Below are positions 22,651 through 34,119 of a stretch of DNA of 64,000 nucleotides, piece after piece. The notes beneath the pieces were generated by a model. The model saw only the letters and a list, made by a program, of their open reading frames with translations. It searched no databases and had not been told where the DNA came from. A program made the position numbers and the translations under genes. This stretch comes from Trebouxia sp. TZW2008. Its lineage: Eukaryota > Chlorophyta > Trebouxiophyceae > Trebouxiales > Trebouxiaceae. The stretch covers positions 248,001 through 312,000 of the forward strand of contig BDIU01000070.1 in assembly GCA_002118135.1 (NCBI GenBank), given 5' to 3'. The stretch's first letter is position 1. Each line of letters opens with the position of its first letter.

Positions 22651-23398
22651 TCCAATCAGAGTTGTAGCCTGTCAATGTTTGAGACTCAGAGGCCACTTGG
22701 GCATGAGAGTGTCTGTGACACCACTCACGCCTAAGCCTGTCAATGTTTGTTGACAATCTTTCTGGCGCACAGCTGCCTGCCACATTCACCAATTGCAATA
22801 AAGTGACGTGTGAGCCAGAGTTGCTCACAAATGAAAAGTCTATGCAATTGGACGGCATAACAAGAGCTTTCTGTGAGCTGCTGAGACAGCGAGGAATGCT
22901 GCATTCAAGGCAGTCGTGCTGAATATGACTTTCTGCCAGCATTGCTACAATGCCTTGTGGGTGGCTGTTGGAAAGCCAGCAAGACTGTGCAGCTATCTTC
23001 TGTGTGTTGTACAGAGCCCAGTCAAATCAGTTCTTTGCAGTAGTGCTGTGTGACTGGGCAGCACTTTGACGCAGTTTCAAACGTTCAAATCTAGTGGATG
23101 TTAGCTTTTTGACAGTTTGCTCATCTTGCATCTGGATGCAAAAGCAGATTGACTTTGACATGACATTTTTGCTTTGTTTCGTGAGGCTTCCAAAGTTCCG
23201 GAATGTTGAATGTGCAACAGGTGCTGGAGATGTGATGGCGTTCTGCACGATAGCCATTGGATCCTTGTCACCCAAATCAGGGGTTCTGAAATGTCTTGTT
23301 TTGCATGCCGGAAACAGTGTACGGGACACAGTGACTGTCATTGTAGTGGTGATTGCGTAATGGATCGTGGCACTGATGTTGCACTGATGTTGCGAACA
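22651..23398. other. Convergent 3' region between phosphatase and WDR48
   Basis: It contains one copy of a dispersed 44-base repeat and short open frames without family resemblance. I see no further gene. Confidence 0.4.
22694..22737 (+). repeat. Dispersed 44-base repeat, copy 2
   Basis: CACTTGGGCATGAGAGTGTC and ACTCACGCCTAAGC match 17897-17940. It lies 44 bases after the phosphatase stop codon, so it may be in the 3' UTR. Confidence 0.75.
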
Positions 23399-26300
23399 TC
23401 ACGCTGCTGGTTTCAGGGTGGGAATGGGAGCGGGCCTGCTGGGGACTTGAACGCCATAGTGCAGCACTGGATCATCAGACCGTTTCCAAATGTACTGCTT
23501 CACTGAAGCTAGACTGAGATCATACAGGACAGCCTGCACCACATTCAGCATTGTTTGGTCAGCTGCAGATAAAGCCTCTTGGAGCCAACACTCTGGCCTG
23601 ATGATGTTGCACAAAGCAGATATTCGTGTCCTGCATGCAATGCTGTCAGGATGGCATACTGGCAAAGCATCATCAGCAGCTCAAAGGTACAGGAAGTAAA
23701 TGTGCTGAAGGCATGAGTTGTGTGACCTATATATACAGGCTGAGCCAAAACGCGTGTCAGAAAATGAGAGCCGTGTCCGTGCAACTATGGAGTCAAGGGC
23801 CTCACCATGCCATTGCAGGTCAACTCTAATACGTCTCCCTGCCGCTGCTGCTGTGCTTGCACTGCCTCCTGCATCAGGACACACTGCTTGAGACACTGTG
23901 AATTTGCTAGATACACATGAAACAAGTTTCACCTACCAGGCCAGCTTGTTATACACAAAACAAAACGCGCATGGTAGCGTGACAGCAATCAGACACAACA
24001 AATTCACACGTTCTGGCTGACCAGAGCGCTTCACACCCTTCATGTGACCAAACATCAGGATTTGCAACAACACAACATTCGGCGCCTAGACCGTTCAGGT
24101 ATTGAGTTTTTGAGCAGATGTACCTGCTGTTTCTGGGGGTCCCAGTACACAGAGCCAAGCTGCATCTGCAGGTTGTGTTCCGCTAGCTTGGACTGGCAGT
24201 AGTTGGCCACCTTATGTATGAGCAGAATCCGGGGTGCTGTCAGTTTGCTTTGCAGCAGGGATGGCAGCCCGCTACCCTGCATAAGTCACACATACCATCG
24301 CTCCTATGACGCGGCACAAGCATAACTTCAACGTCTCTGAGCAGGATTTGAGGCGCCGTCAGTTTGCTTTTCAGCAGGGATGGCAGCCTGCTGCCTTGCA
24401 TCATTTGCGCGCACCTTTGCTGCCAGAAAGGGCAGCAACAACATTAAGGCACCTTCACTACCCGAAAAGACAGCAACAACGTAAAGGTTGCTTGGCAAGG
24501 CTTGTTATGAGACAGTTGCCAAAGCCATATCTTGCTCAATACACTTCGAGCCACACTTCCTCTTCCTCATTACAGCGTAACATCATTGAGTCAAAGCCCT
24601 GTAGGGACTCTTGTAACTCGAGCAGTTGCCCGGGCAACATCTTGCTTGCAAACCCAAACTCAGCCACATGCACCTTCGCTCTCACAACACAGCAGTGTGT
24701 TGAAGCTAGACAGGCAGCGTGATTGCTTACTGGCAGAGGCATGAGAATGAAGCCAGCCTTGGTGTCTTTGATGGCGGGCACACAGTATGTTGTGGTTGAG
24801 ATATCACATCAGTCCCAATCGCCACAGCATAATTGAAAGGGAGCTTCACAAGCAGCAGTTGCTGACTTTCCTGCTTATTCAACCGTCGTGATGCAGCATT
24901 ATCGGCTTTGTGCATCTGTACGGTGAAGCTAGACAGGCAGCAGGGTTGTTTGGTGGCTTACTGGCAGAGGCATGAGAATGAAGCCAGCCTTGGTGTCTTT
25001 GATGGCAGGCACCTGCCCGCTGAAGAGTGCGTGGCACACCCAGCGTGGAATCATGGAGTTCTCAGGCTCTCGCCCTGTGAACTGGGTCACCCTTTTCTGC
25101 CAGGGTTGCCCATCCCACGGCTGCCCAGGGCCTTGAAATCTGCATGACACAGCAGCAGTTTACACGTCAATAGAAGCCATTGTTCAAGAAGTGTCAAGGC
25201 AGGGGCTTCTGGCAGGGCTGCTCAGGCCTTGGAATCTGCATGACACAGCACTGATGGCAGGCACCTGCCCGCTGAAGAGGGCATGGCACGCCCAGCATGG
25301 GATCATGGAATTCTCAGGCTCTCGCCCTGTGAACTGAGTCGACCCCTTCTGCCAGGGCTGCCCATCCCACGGCTGCCGGAATCTGCATGATATTCTGTAA
25401 GGCTGGCATAGTTGCTTGCTTGATTCAGATGGCCAAGACATGACGTCCCACACACATATCAGTGCAGTTTGGCATGCGGGATACCTCGGAGGGCAACTGC
25501 TCAGCCTTATCATATTGATGTCTGGAGCTCAGTAGAAACTTTGGACCATGCATACAGCCAGCTCTGCTGTGAGCAACAGCGCTTTCCAATGTTGGAACAG
25601 TTCCTCAAAGGCAGCCGGCTGGGTAAAGCATACACCAGTGTTGCACCAATGCTGATGCAGAAGTTTTACCTGCTCATGACAATTGGTGGATGCTGACTGG
25701 CGCCATACTGGAAGGGCTCCTGCTGCCCACTGCTGCTGACCTGCTCACCTTCCCTGCACCAATCAAATGGAGCCTTTTGTTTCAAATCTTACGCAGCAAC
25801 AATGAACCTTGTTCCAGCTCGTATGCGACAAACATGAACCCAGTCAACATCAATTTAGGAGCCAAGGACACATCACGACACAGCCTGCAGGACGTGGCTG
25901 CTGCTGACCTGATCATTCTCCCTGCATACATGTAAGAGAGGCTTTGTGGCCAGCTCAGATGCAACAATCATGAAGCCAGCACTATAGATAGACTTGCAAT
26001 GGACACATCAAAGTGGCCTGCATGACACATTCGTCACTGGCCTGCTGCTCTTCAACGGTGCAATCACAGCTTGTGCTGTGCTATGTGAAATCATGAGCTC
26101 AAAATGCATCGGATCAGCGTGACTATTGGTGAGAAATTGAGGATAGGCGTCAACGACAAGAGCACGACAGTAGTAGTAAGGGCTGTGCATGCCTGCTCAA
26201 ATGTCAGACGTTTGTGGTCCAAGTCCTGTTTGAGTGGTCTAAGTTGAGCAAGGAGATATTCTGTGCATCGTGTGCTTATGTGCATATGTCTGTGCACTCC

Positions 26301-29300
26301 TTTGTGTAGGCTGAACACATGGTGCCGAGGCTGTACCCGTCTTGGGGTGAGGGGGGCCGCTGGGGGTCTGGAGGCTCTTTGGGGGTTTCCCCTCGAGACG
26401 CCTGCTGCAATTTCATGTAGGCTTGACTCCATGTGGAGAATAGACCTGACAGGGCATCAAAGCCGTAGTTGCACTTCTGGTCCTCTGCCACCTGTAATCC
26501 AGCACGGTCTCCGTGAAGGCGGCATGTACACCATTGTCTCAATGTATACACTGCATGTGTTTCCAAGACAGTTGCCATTGCATCAATTCCCATTGCTCAA
26601 AGACTCACCCAATACCACTGCAGTGATTGATTGCCTACTGCGCTGCCCTTACAATCACAATGCCACACATGGAGTCTCTGCTCAGTGGCACTGCACAACA
26701 GATACACAAATGGACTCATGCACAAGTGGCATAGCATAGGTTGGGATAGGGCGAGGCCTCTGACCTGCACGGGCAGTAGACCTCAGCAGAGAAGGCCCGG
26801 GTCAAGCGAATGCTCATTTGACACAGCAGGGATTGCAGTCACTGCACAAGAACATAGTACAAGCTGCAGACCTGAAGACTCATGATGTGGGCATAGGCTT
26901 CGACTACAGCGCCATGCATTGAAGTCACATAGTGTATGACTGCACATGGTCTATGCGCAAGGCCACAACACAAGGCAGATGGCTGACCTGCAGGCCCATG
27001 GTGTAGGCGTAGACCTCAGCAGAGAAGGCCTGGGGGTAGTCCAGGTGCAGAGTGAGACTGCCCAACTTGGTGTCCCACTGGAACCAGGGCAGGATGCTGT
27101 GTGGCGCAAACAGCTCAGCTTCCTTCTGCTGGAAGTCCACCTGCACGGGTGCATCAACTGAGGCACTGCAGGCACACATCATGGTCCACTGGATGCTTCT
27201 GTACAGAAAATTGTGTGCTTGACAACAGATAAATCTGAGCATGATTGATCATCACCTATATGGCTATCACTTTAGGCCTGCAAGGCAAGACTCAAGCACA
27301 TCATGAATATTATACACAGTGTTATATGAAGTCAACAATGGCGCCAGGCAGCAACACAAGCACACACCTTGCCAAAGTGCTTTACAACACTGCCCATGGC
27401 AGCATCCCACAGGTCCACATTGCCGTCTGCGTCCTTGGTGAGGATGTGGCGCCGGTCTGTCAGCACAGCAGACTGCACCAGGGGAGCAGTGCCTGCTGTT
27501 TGAGCCACTGCCTGCTGCTGCTGTGCCTGCAGCCCTGCAGTATGTAGAGAAAGTAAGTTTACAACATCAAACCTTTGCTCTAGCCGCATATCGGTGCCTT
27601 AGCCACTGTTTGTTGCTGTGGGGACTGCAGCCCTGCATCACGTAAATATGACCAACTTGCATTTGCCTCTTGAGCATTGTGTGTGCTTGCCTATGTGCCG
27701 GAGTAAGTATGAAGAGTCCGCTGTCTAAGCACAGCCTGCTATAGCTGTTGTGACCTGCTGCTCCTGGGGCTGTAGGCCTCTGTCACGCACTTACAGAAGC
27801 TTGACAATTGTACCTCAACCACAAACGTTTGCCTACATATGTGTCAAGCCTCTACATTGTATACAGACTTCACAAAGTATCTTGTCTGTGCACAGAGCGT
27901 GTATTCAGCCTACATGCTATGCATGCATGTTGCAAAAAGGCATGGGCAGCTGCAACAGGCACACGGCCCTGCTCATCATGAATCAACTGCCACTGCTGCA
28001 ATGCGTGCAACTCTCTCTCCTGCAGTCCGAATCAGCAAGCAGCATCAAGACAACCGCACCTTTGTCTGGTTGTTGGCAAGCACTTGCATGTGCTGAGGTG
28101 CTAGCAAGGAAGAGCATGTGCACAGCCTATATGCAACACATGAAGTGAAGTCACATGGAGCATGCAGCCCTGCTGATGACGCCCAACTCCCTTTGATGCA
28201 CTGCATGCAATGTTTCTGCAAACCATGTCATCAAGCAGTATCAAGAAGCAGCAGGCAGACGCACCTTTGTCTGGTTGTTGACGAGCACGTGCGTGTGCTG
28301 AGGTGCTAGCAAGGAAAGCATTGCCCTCCAGAGGTTGCTGCTTGAGGCGCTGCAGGTCCACAGAGGCACGAGGCTGCGCTTGTGCAGGAGGAAGGCTCTC
28401 GTCCACCTTCCATCTGTAGCGTGGCAAACACACAACTTGTCAACCATAACACAGTTTGACAGCACAGCAGATTCTTACTTACAGGGCCAGGATGACATGG
28501 TGATATCTACTGTTGGACAGCATAGCAACAAAAAAGCAGAAGGATGGTGAAGGAGACATCAGAAAGCATACGAGTTGCACTGAAACATAACAAAGCTATC
28601 ACTGTGCACACGCTCAGCCCAAGATCAGCGATGTATGTTTGGGTGCTATGCCCATGCTGTAGTTGCTGCAGCTCTAGCCAAGTCCTGCAAGCAAGCTAAG
28701 ACACTGCCCACAAGGTGCTGCAGGCAATATGGCAATCATGCAGCTGCTGCCAGCCAGACATCTGAGTAAATATATCAAAGCCAGTGGGCAGGACTTGCCT
28801 TTTCACAGTAGATGCTGCAGTGGCCACCCACAAGCTGCTGTTCTGTGCATCAAATACCATGTCACTGATTGGGGCATCCTCAGTCAGCAGCAGCTCACTG
28901 GTGCGGTTGGCCAGCTGCGTTCTGCATCAATCGACACACTGTTCAAGCATCAACCAATACACAAGTCAGGCAGCAGCCAATGCACAAATTAAATCAATGG
29001 AACGCATGCCAATCAGAGCTTACATGCCTGTGTTGACGGCATGATGTCGTTGCCTTACCTTTTGACACAGGGCTGCAAGCTGATTAGTGCCATATTGTGA
29101 TCAGTGACCATATGTTTCATTTCACTGATTGACATTGTAAGATTTTTGCGCATTCAGCATTACATAGTGATTCCAATGTACTGCGTAGTTCACAATTTGC
29201 ACTGCATCTCAGCAATTCATACTCTGCGATACTGCATGTTGCGTATCGCGTATGGCGTATGAAGAATTACGTATGGTGATTCACTGGTTGTGATACTCTC

Positions 29301-31453
29301 AGCCATGCTCTGAGGTGTGCAATACAGCGCTGGCACAGCCACACATGATAGCAACGCTAACTTGAGACGTGATTGACCAGCTGTGTCTGGCCAAAGAACA
29401 TGGAGGTTGGGGGTTTGAGCCATGGGCCTGGACAAGACCTGACCTGTAGACGCATCTGTCACGGCCGCCGCTGTAGACAAGGCTGAAATCATGTGAAGCC
29501 AGCAGCGTCCACACGCTGTCAGTGTGCACTGCCAGGGTCTGCAGGCAGCGCTGCTGCCCCAAATCCCAAAGCCTGATTGTGTGATCTGATGAGCCTGACA
29601 GCAGCAGGCTGCCATCAGCATTCAGCAACAGAGCCCTGCACTGTGTAAACGTCATCCATCAACTGAAAACAGCTCTGGCTTGATGTCAAGGGCATAACGT
29701 CATTGCATGTCGGGTGTGTCACACTTGCTGGGCTTCAGAAAGCATCACGGCACTCTTGGGCTTGTGTCAGCAGATTTTATTGCAAAGTCCAGCAACATGT
29801 TGAGTCAAAGACTCACAACTATCATTTGTGCTGATCACACAAAACATCTTTGGGAGTGACTCACGTCCGATCGCAGGCGCTGACATTGACAAATGTATGC
29901 AGCTTGTCTGCAGCATGCAGCAAAGACAAGAGACAGCGGAAGAATTACTCATGACACTGAGTGCCTGCGGAGCCAAGTTGACAGAAGGTGCAACGGGGAC
30001 TAGGGACGTACGCCCACCTGACATTTTCAGTGTGACCCTTCAGCGAGCCTAGCACGCTTTGAGTGCGCACATCTGAAATCCTGATGGCTCCATCTGTTGA
30101 GCCAGCCGCCATGAGGCTGCCATGGTCATTCAGCGCTAGGGCATACACGCTGCCTCTGTGACCCTCAAATGGCTTTGCTTCATACAAGCCAGACTGCATA
30201 TGTCAACAAAATTCATGTCAATGCAGTGGCGGTCACAGAGGCTTGCACACATGGCACTGACTGGATGTATGCCACGACGGCAGATGCAACTGCGGAAAGT
30301 GCTTGGCTGGTGCAGCAGCCAATTTGAATCAAGGGCCTCTACTCCAAGCATGGAGTTGGCCATGTGATGCATGCACACATGGTTTGGCTGCTGTTTGCTG
30401 CATGACCTCAAGCTTGCCTTTGACTGCAAGCCCAAGGCGTTGCCATGCAGAAAACCATCATCAGCTGTAGCTATACGCCAGCAAATGCTTGCATGCAAAG
30501 ATCTGACAGACTTACTTGCTCATTAATCCGCATAGCTTTCTGTATGTCCCATAGAAACACCTCTGCCCTAAGACCAGCTGAAGCAACCAGAGGCTTGTCT
30601 TTGGCTGCTGCCACACAATTGACGTAGTCAGTGTGTTGACTGAAGCTGGCAAGTGGTGGATCCTTCCCTGTTTCACGAGGCAGCTGACGTCAGTTGATGA
30701 AGGGTCGACCTGCCTAGCATACAACCAGGGAGATATGTGTATAGGGAGGACGGACATGGCTTGAGGGTCGACACAGTATGGCTTAAATCTGGCATGCTGA
30801 CATGGCTCAAATGACAATGAATGATATGTAGTGGGGCATCCCACAATGCAGTTTGCCAGCCTGAATTGTGCCAGAATAGCCAGGAAGTGAGCCGGATGTG
30901 GTGATCAGCATACACCAACTGAAATGCCTTTCAGCTCACATGCATGCAAAATCTTCAATTCAAATTGCTGCAACTCTGCAAGCTGTAGCATACCCTCACT
31001 GTTTGCTTTCCAAAACTGGACTGTTGCGTCTGATGAGCATGAGACCAGAACATCCTCTATCACTGCTAGGTCATTGACCCAGTCATTGTGGTTCTCAAAG
31101 CTGGCTTGGAAGTCAGGCTCCTGCTCATGTACACCCCACCTGCATGTTTGTGTTTTGTAAGGTTGAGATGCTTGTGACAACGAGATCGCCTTCTAGCAGA
31201 AGCACCTTTTGATTGTCGAGTCTTTCGATCCTGTGTACAACTTCGCTTCTGACGACCAGAAGGCCAACGCGTTTACCCCACCGCAGTGCTGCAAGTGAAA
31301 GCATGCCTCAGCTGACACAGAGATTGCGCGCACATCGACAGTCTAAAAAAGCCAGACCTGATGATTGGAGCCTCTGCGAAACACTGCCGAAACTCTCAGG
31401 TACTTGGGCTTTCTGGAGGCGCTTCCGGTTGAGCTTTCGTGCAGTTGCAGCAT
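23399..31453 (-). CDS. WDR48: WDR48/UAF1 WD40-repeat activator of deubiquitinases
   Basis: WDR48 (UAF1) binds and activates USP1/USP12/USP46-type deubiquitinases, in DNA repair and elsewhere. Fifteen exons join in perfect phase to 706 aa: 31453-31358, 31288-31206, 31139-30994, 30667-30516, 30193-30018, 29635-29444, 28921-28799, 28413-28265, 27534-27368, 27140-26988, 26491-26337, 25139-24962, 24276-24124, 23868-23806, 23533-23399. WD blades include [72 protein letters not shown] and [27 protein letters not shown] follows. The C-terminal DUF3337 region contains [13 protein letters not shown] and [20 protein letters not shown] then YIWKR. The order matches animal and plant WDR48 throughout. The intron after 28799 begins GC. 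The introns hold at least eight decayed exon copies. Confidence 0.93.
24347..24402 (-). repeat. Exon shadow of WDR48 exon 13 acceptor side
   Basis: GTCAGTTTGCTTTTCAGCAG then GGATGGCAGCCTGCTGCC matches 24238-24280 with few changes. It lies in the intron about 70 bases upstream (in gene sense) of the true exon, which encodes [12 protein letters not shown]. Confidence 0.85.
24697..24784 (-). repeat. Exon shadow of WDR48 exon 12 donor side
   Basis: TTACTGGCAGAGGCATGAGA and AGCCAGCCTTGGTGTCTTTG repeat 24922-25012 almost exactly. This includes the donor-side intron stretch GAAGCTAGACAGGCAG. It is one of the best preserved shadows, suggesting a recent event. Confidence 0.92.
25206..25392 (-). repeat. 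Two exon shadows of WDR48 exon 12 (tandem)
   Basis: 25252-25392 copies 25000-25145 over nearly the whole exon; it still reads [19 protein letters not shown], but the 5' part has a shift and a changed end. 25206-25250 is a shorter copy of the acceptor side (CAGGCCTTGGAATCTGCATG). The true exon therefore sits in a local family of four copies or fragments. Confidence 0.9.
26756..26925 (-). repeat. Exon shadows of WDR48 exon 10 donor side
   Basis: 26756-26804 (TAGACCTCAGCAGAGAAGGC) copies 26985-27032 of the true exon. A weaker copy (GTGGGCATAGGCTTCGACTA) lies at 26885-26912. Both are downstream of the exon in gene sense. Confidence 0.75.
27590..27800 (-). repeat. Two exon shadows of WDR48 exon 9 acceptor side
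   Basis: 27600-27645 (GGGGACTGCAGCCCTGCATC) and 27727-27800 (GCTCCTGGGGCTGTAGGCCT) echo 27495-27545, the Gln/Ala-rich start of exon 9 and its acceptor. Each is progressively more diverged with distance. Confidence 0.65.
28031..28117 (-). repeat. Exon shadow of WDR48 exon 8 donor side
   Basis: GCACCTTTGTCTGGTTGTTG and TGTGCTGAGGTGCTAGCAAG are repeated from 28229-28320 with about ten differences. The copied block spans the exon end encoding RARQQPDK, its GTGCG donor and flanking intron. Confidence 0.9.
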
Positions 31454-32127
31454 GCTGATCAGTCACACCAGCGGTGCTGCCAACAGCGTTCACAAAGGGA
31501 TGCAGTCCCAACAAGGCATTGTTAAGGCTCAGTCACAGGCTCTCGTGCGGCCTATACAGGTGCGCGCTCTCCAGTAGGGTCGCTTGAGCTTCGCGCATCA
31601 CATCTTCCTCCACGCTGGAGCTCCTTCAGGACAGGCGACACGACGCGACGTTTTCAGTAGCGCGCGAGAGTCACTGGCGAACGATGCAAGCGAAGCCATG
31701 CATAGCCACGGCAATGAACAAACAGCATTGCTCTTGGCGTTGAGATGGTTCCGGAGCCTGAATGAACCTGCCTGGCATGGCCTGCACAAGACATCTGACA
31801 AGACATCATCATCTGTCAAAAGGAGGCACATTGTGGCCAAAGCTGTGAGTCACTGAGCTTGTATGCACGCACGTTGCAGCAGTATTGACTTTGAAGGTAG
31901 CAGCTACTACAGCTGCAGATCTGCAACATCACATGGGAGGAGTCGAAGGACCTACACCTCAAGACCATTGTGCCATGTTGGTAAAGATTGTCTATCACAG
32001 GCTTGAATTGATGGATTATGCATGAAAACAGTTGAAGGTCTGGTGTTCACAGGTTGTCATTATGCTATTGCATAATGCTGCAGCCTTTTCAGCAGCAGCT
32101 GTTGAGCCTCCTCATGCTCAAGCATGT
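31454..32127. other. Intergenic: WDR48 5' side and uL3m 3' side
   Basis: Both neighbours are on the - strand. A 90-codon frame at 31584-31856 (+) starts without ATG and has no family features. The GC-richer part near 31560-31700 is the likely WDR48 promoter and 5' UTR. Confidence 0.4.
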
Positions 32128-33638
32128 TTACTCCTTAAAATCAAACGGATCTTTAGCACTGTCAGGTGCAGTGAGCACATCTGTCAGGGAAGGCCCCAAG
32201 TATGTAGGAAACGGCCTGTCAGGCTGCTGATGCGACTGCTTCATGACAGCATCTTTGACCAGCACAAAGTTTCCTTTGTGTCCTGGAACTTGGCCACGCA
32301 CATAAAGTAGATTCCTGACAGGATCAACCTGCAGTTGCAATGCATTGTCAGACTCAACATGCAACAAGCTATCCAGGGACAAGTAGCTGACGTTTTCACT
32401 CTGCCATCAATGCAAAACAGATCAACAAGCTGGCCTGCAGAGACAAGATGCAATCTGCACACACATAGCACATGTAGCAGTAAATGCAAAACTTGTGACA
32501 AATTGCTGCAATCCTATCCATATGCGATGTGAACATCTTTGGACATTCTTTTGCCCAGAATATAAACGCGCAAAATTGTTGTGGTTATTATTAAAAAGTG
32601 ACTGACCCTGGGCTAACCCCCCACAGGTCAACTTTCTTCCTAGTTGCTGCACAGCAGCAGCAACCTGGGGCTGTCTCTATAAAGAGAGGCTCCCATTATG
32701 GTGCCTAAGGGCATTTACTTTTCTTCTGTTGTCTTTTGCAGTAGGTGCCCTACCTGATACACCCATACGCTCTGCACAGTGCGCTGCTTGCCACCCATCC
32801 GACCAGGCATTTTCTTGCCAGGCCAAACTTTCCCAGGATCTTGGCAGGCACCAATGCCACCAGGCGCTCTGTGGGCAAGAGAATTGCCATGAGAGGCTGG
32901 CTGCCCTCTGAAATTGTGCCTTTTCATGACTCCTTGGAAACCTTTTCCAATCGTGGTGCCAGCTATGTCCAGAAACTGTCCCGGTACAAAGTGTGCAGCT
33001 GTCAGCTCAAAACCAACAGGAAGTATGGCGTCTTCTGACACCCTGAACTCCACCAGTTTGCGCTTGTTGTCAACCCCAGCTGTTCTGAAATGCCCCAGCT
33101 GTCGGCCGTTTAGCTGCTTATCTCGCTTGCTGCCACAACCAAGCTGTAACGCAGTGTAGCCTTCTTGTGGGTCAGACTTTACTTGCACGACCTGTATAGC
33201 AAGGCATCAAATATAGCTTCAGCGGAGCACACACACAAGCAGGCACGTTTTCGTGGTGTAATTGACAAGGAGCCAAAGTGCAAATCTTTTGGCGCTGTCT
33301 CTGACCAACTGTACCTGGCACTTATCTACCCACAAGACGGTCAAAGGTACTCTGACATGCCATTTGTCCCACGCTTGCGTCATGCCTACTTTCACAGCGA
33401 TGACTCCAGTCCTTCGGGACGACGAGGTGAAGGGCGTGGTTTCAGGTTCTACTGCAGACCATCTTGGACCCTCTGCCAGGGCGGGCTGGGCAGCAAAAGC
33501 ACTGCTTGAATGGAAGCTTCTGAAGCAGCCAGCACAGGCGGCTTCAAGCCAACTTCGGCCCGATACGCTCGCCTCTAAGCCTGTGCATGCCGTCGATGAC
33601 TGCACAGTTTTTGCGATCTTACTGAGTGACCTATACAT
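32128..33638 (-). CDS. MRPL3: Mitochondrial large-subunit ribosomal protein uL3 (bacterial-type L3)
   Basis: Structural protein of the 50S-type ribosomal subunit near the peptidyl-transferase centre. Three exons, all phase 0: 33638-33315, 33191-32754 and 32328-32128, giving 320 aa, a normal length for organellar L3. The start MYRSLSKIAKTVQSS, with a long basic Ser/Ala leader ending FRSFHSSSAFAAQP, looks like a mitochondrial presequence. The mature part begins TGVIAVKVGMTQAWDKW, then FRVSEDAILPVG and FLDIAGTTIGKGFQGVMKRH, then FRGQPASHGNSLAHR and KKMPGRMGGKQRTVQ, the hallmark blocks of bacterial L3. VDPVRNLLYVRGQVPGHKG completes the fold. A plastid location is possible but less likely from the leader. 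It is divergent from the EDR2-like gene. Confidence 0.9.
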
Positions 33639-34119
33639 CTACACAGCTACGCTTCAAGCCGGGCCTGTGCTGCGAGGTCAAGCCCTTTTGCAAAATTCAC
33701 GATGACATTGTAACAGGAAACCTTCGGCATGCGCTAGCGTTGATCAGACGCGATGTCTGCTGAGGTCGTTCGTGTGCATTGTAGTCACCATGACAAACCA
33801 ACGAAACTGGCAAGCGAAAATTTCACGTGCAAAGCTTGTGCAAATCTCCGCAGACTAGCGATCCAAGAACCGACAGGAAGTCAGCTGATCCGTTGACCCA
33901 CCGTTGCCAAAAGTCGCCGCATGATCGTGTGTGCAAGCTGAGTCAGGCTAGCAAAGCTGATCCCGCGCAAAACGACCTACGAATATCTCGGTTCGTCTGC
34001 CAGTCGGCTGCTGCTTTGCTACGTCAAGCTCGATCTGGGCTCTGTGCACATAGAGGCGTCTTCGATCTTGATATCAATCGGCTGAGCTGGGCCGACACGT
34101 CACCAGCCAGTATGGCGGC
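33639..34119. promoter_or_regulatory. Divergent promoter between uL3m and EDR2-like gene
   Basis: 481 bases separate two head-to-head start codons. No open frame of note and no recognisable named element are present. Confidence 0.45.

Noticed and set aside
31584..31856. 90-codon + strand frame upstream of WDR48
   Set aside because: Begins at TTG, not ATG, and shows no conserved features.
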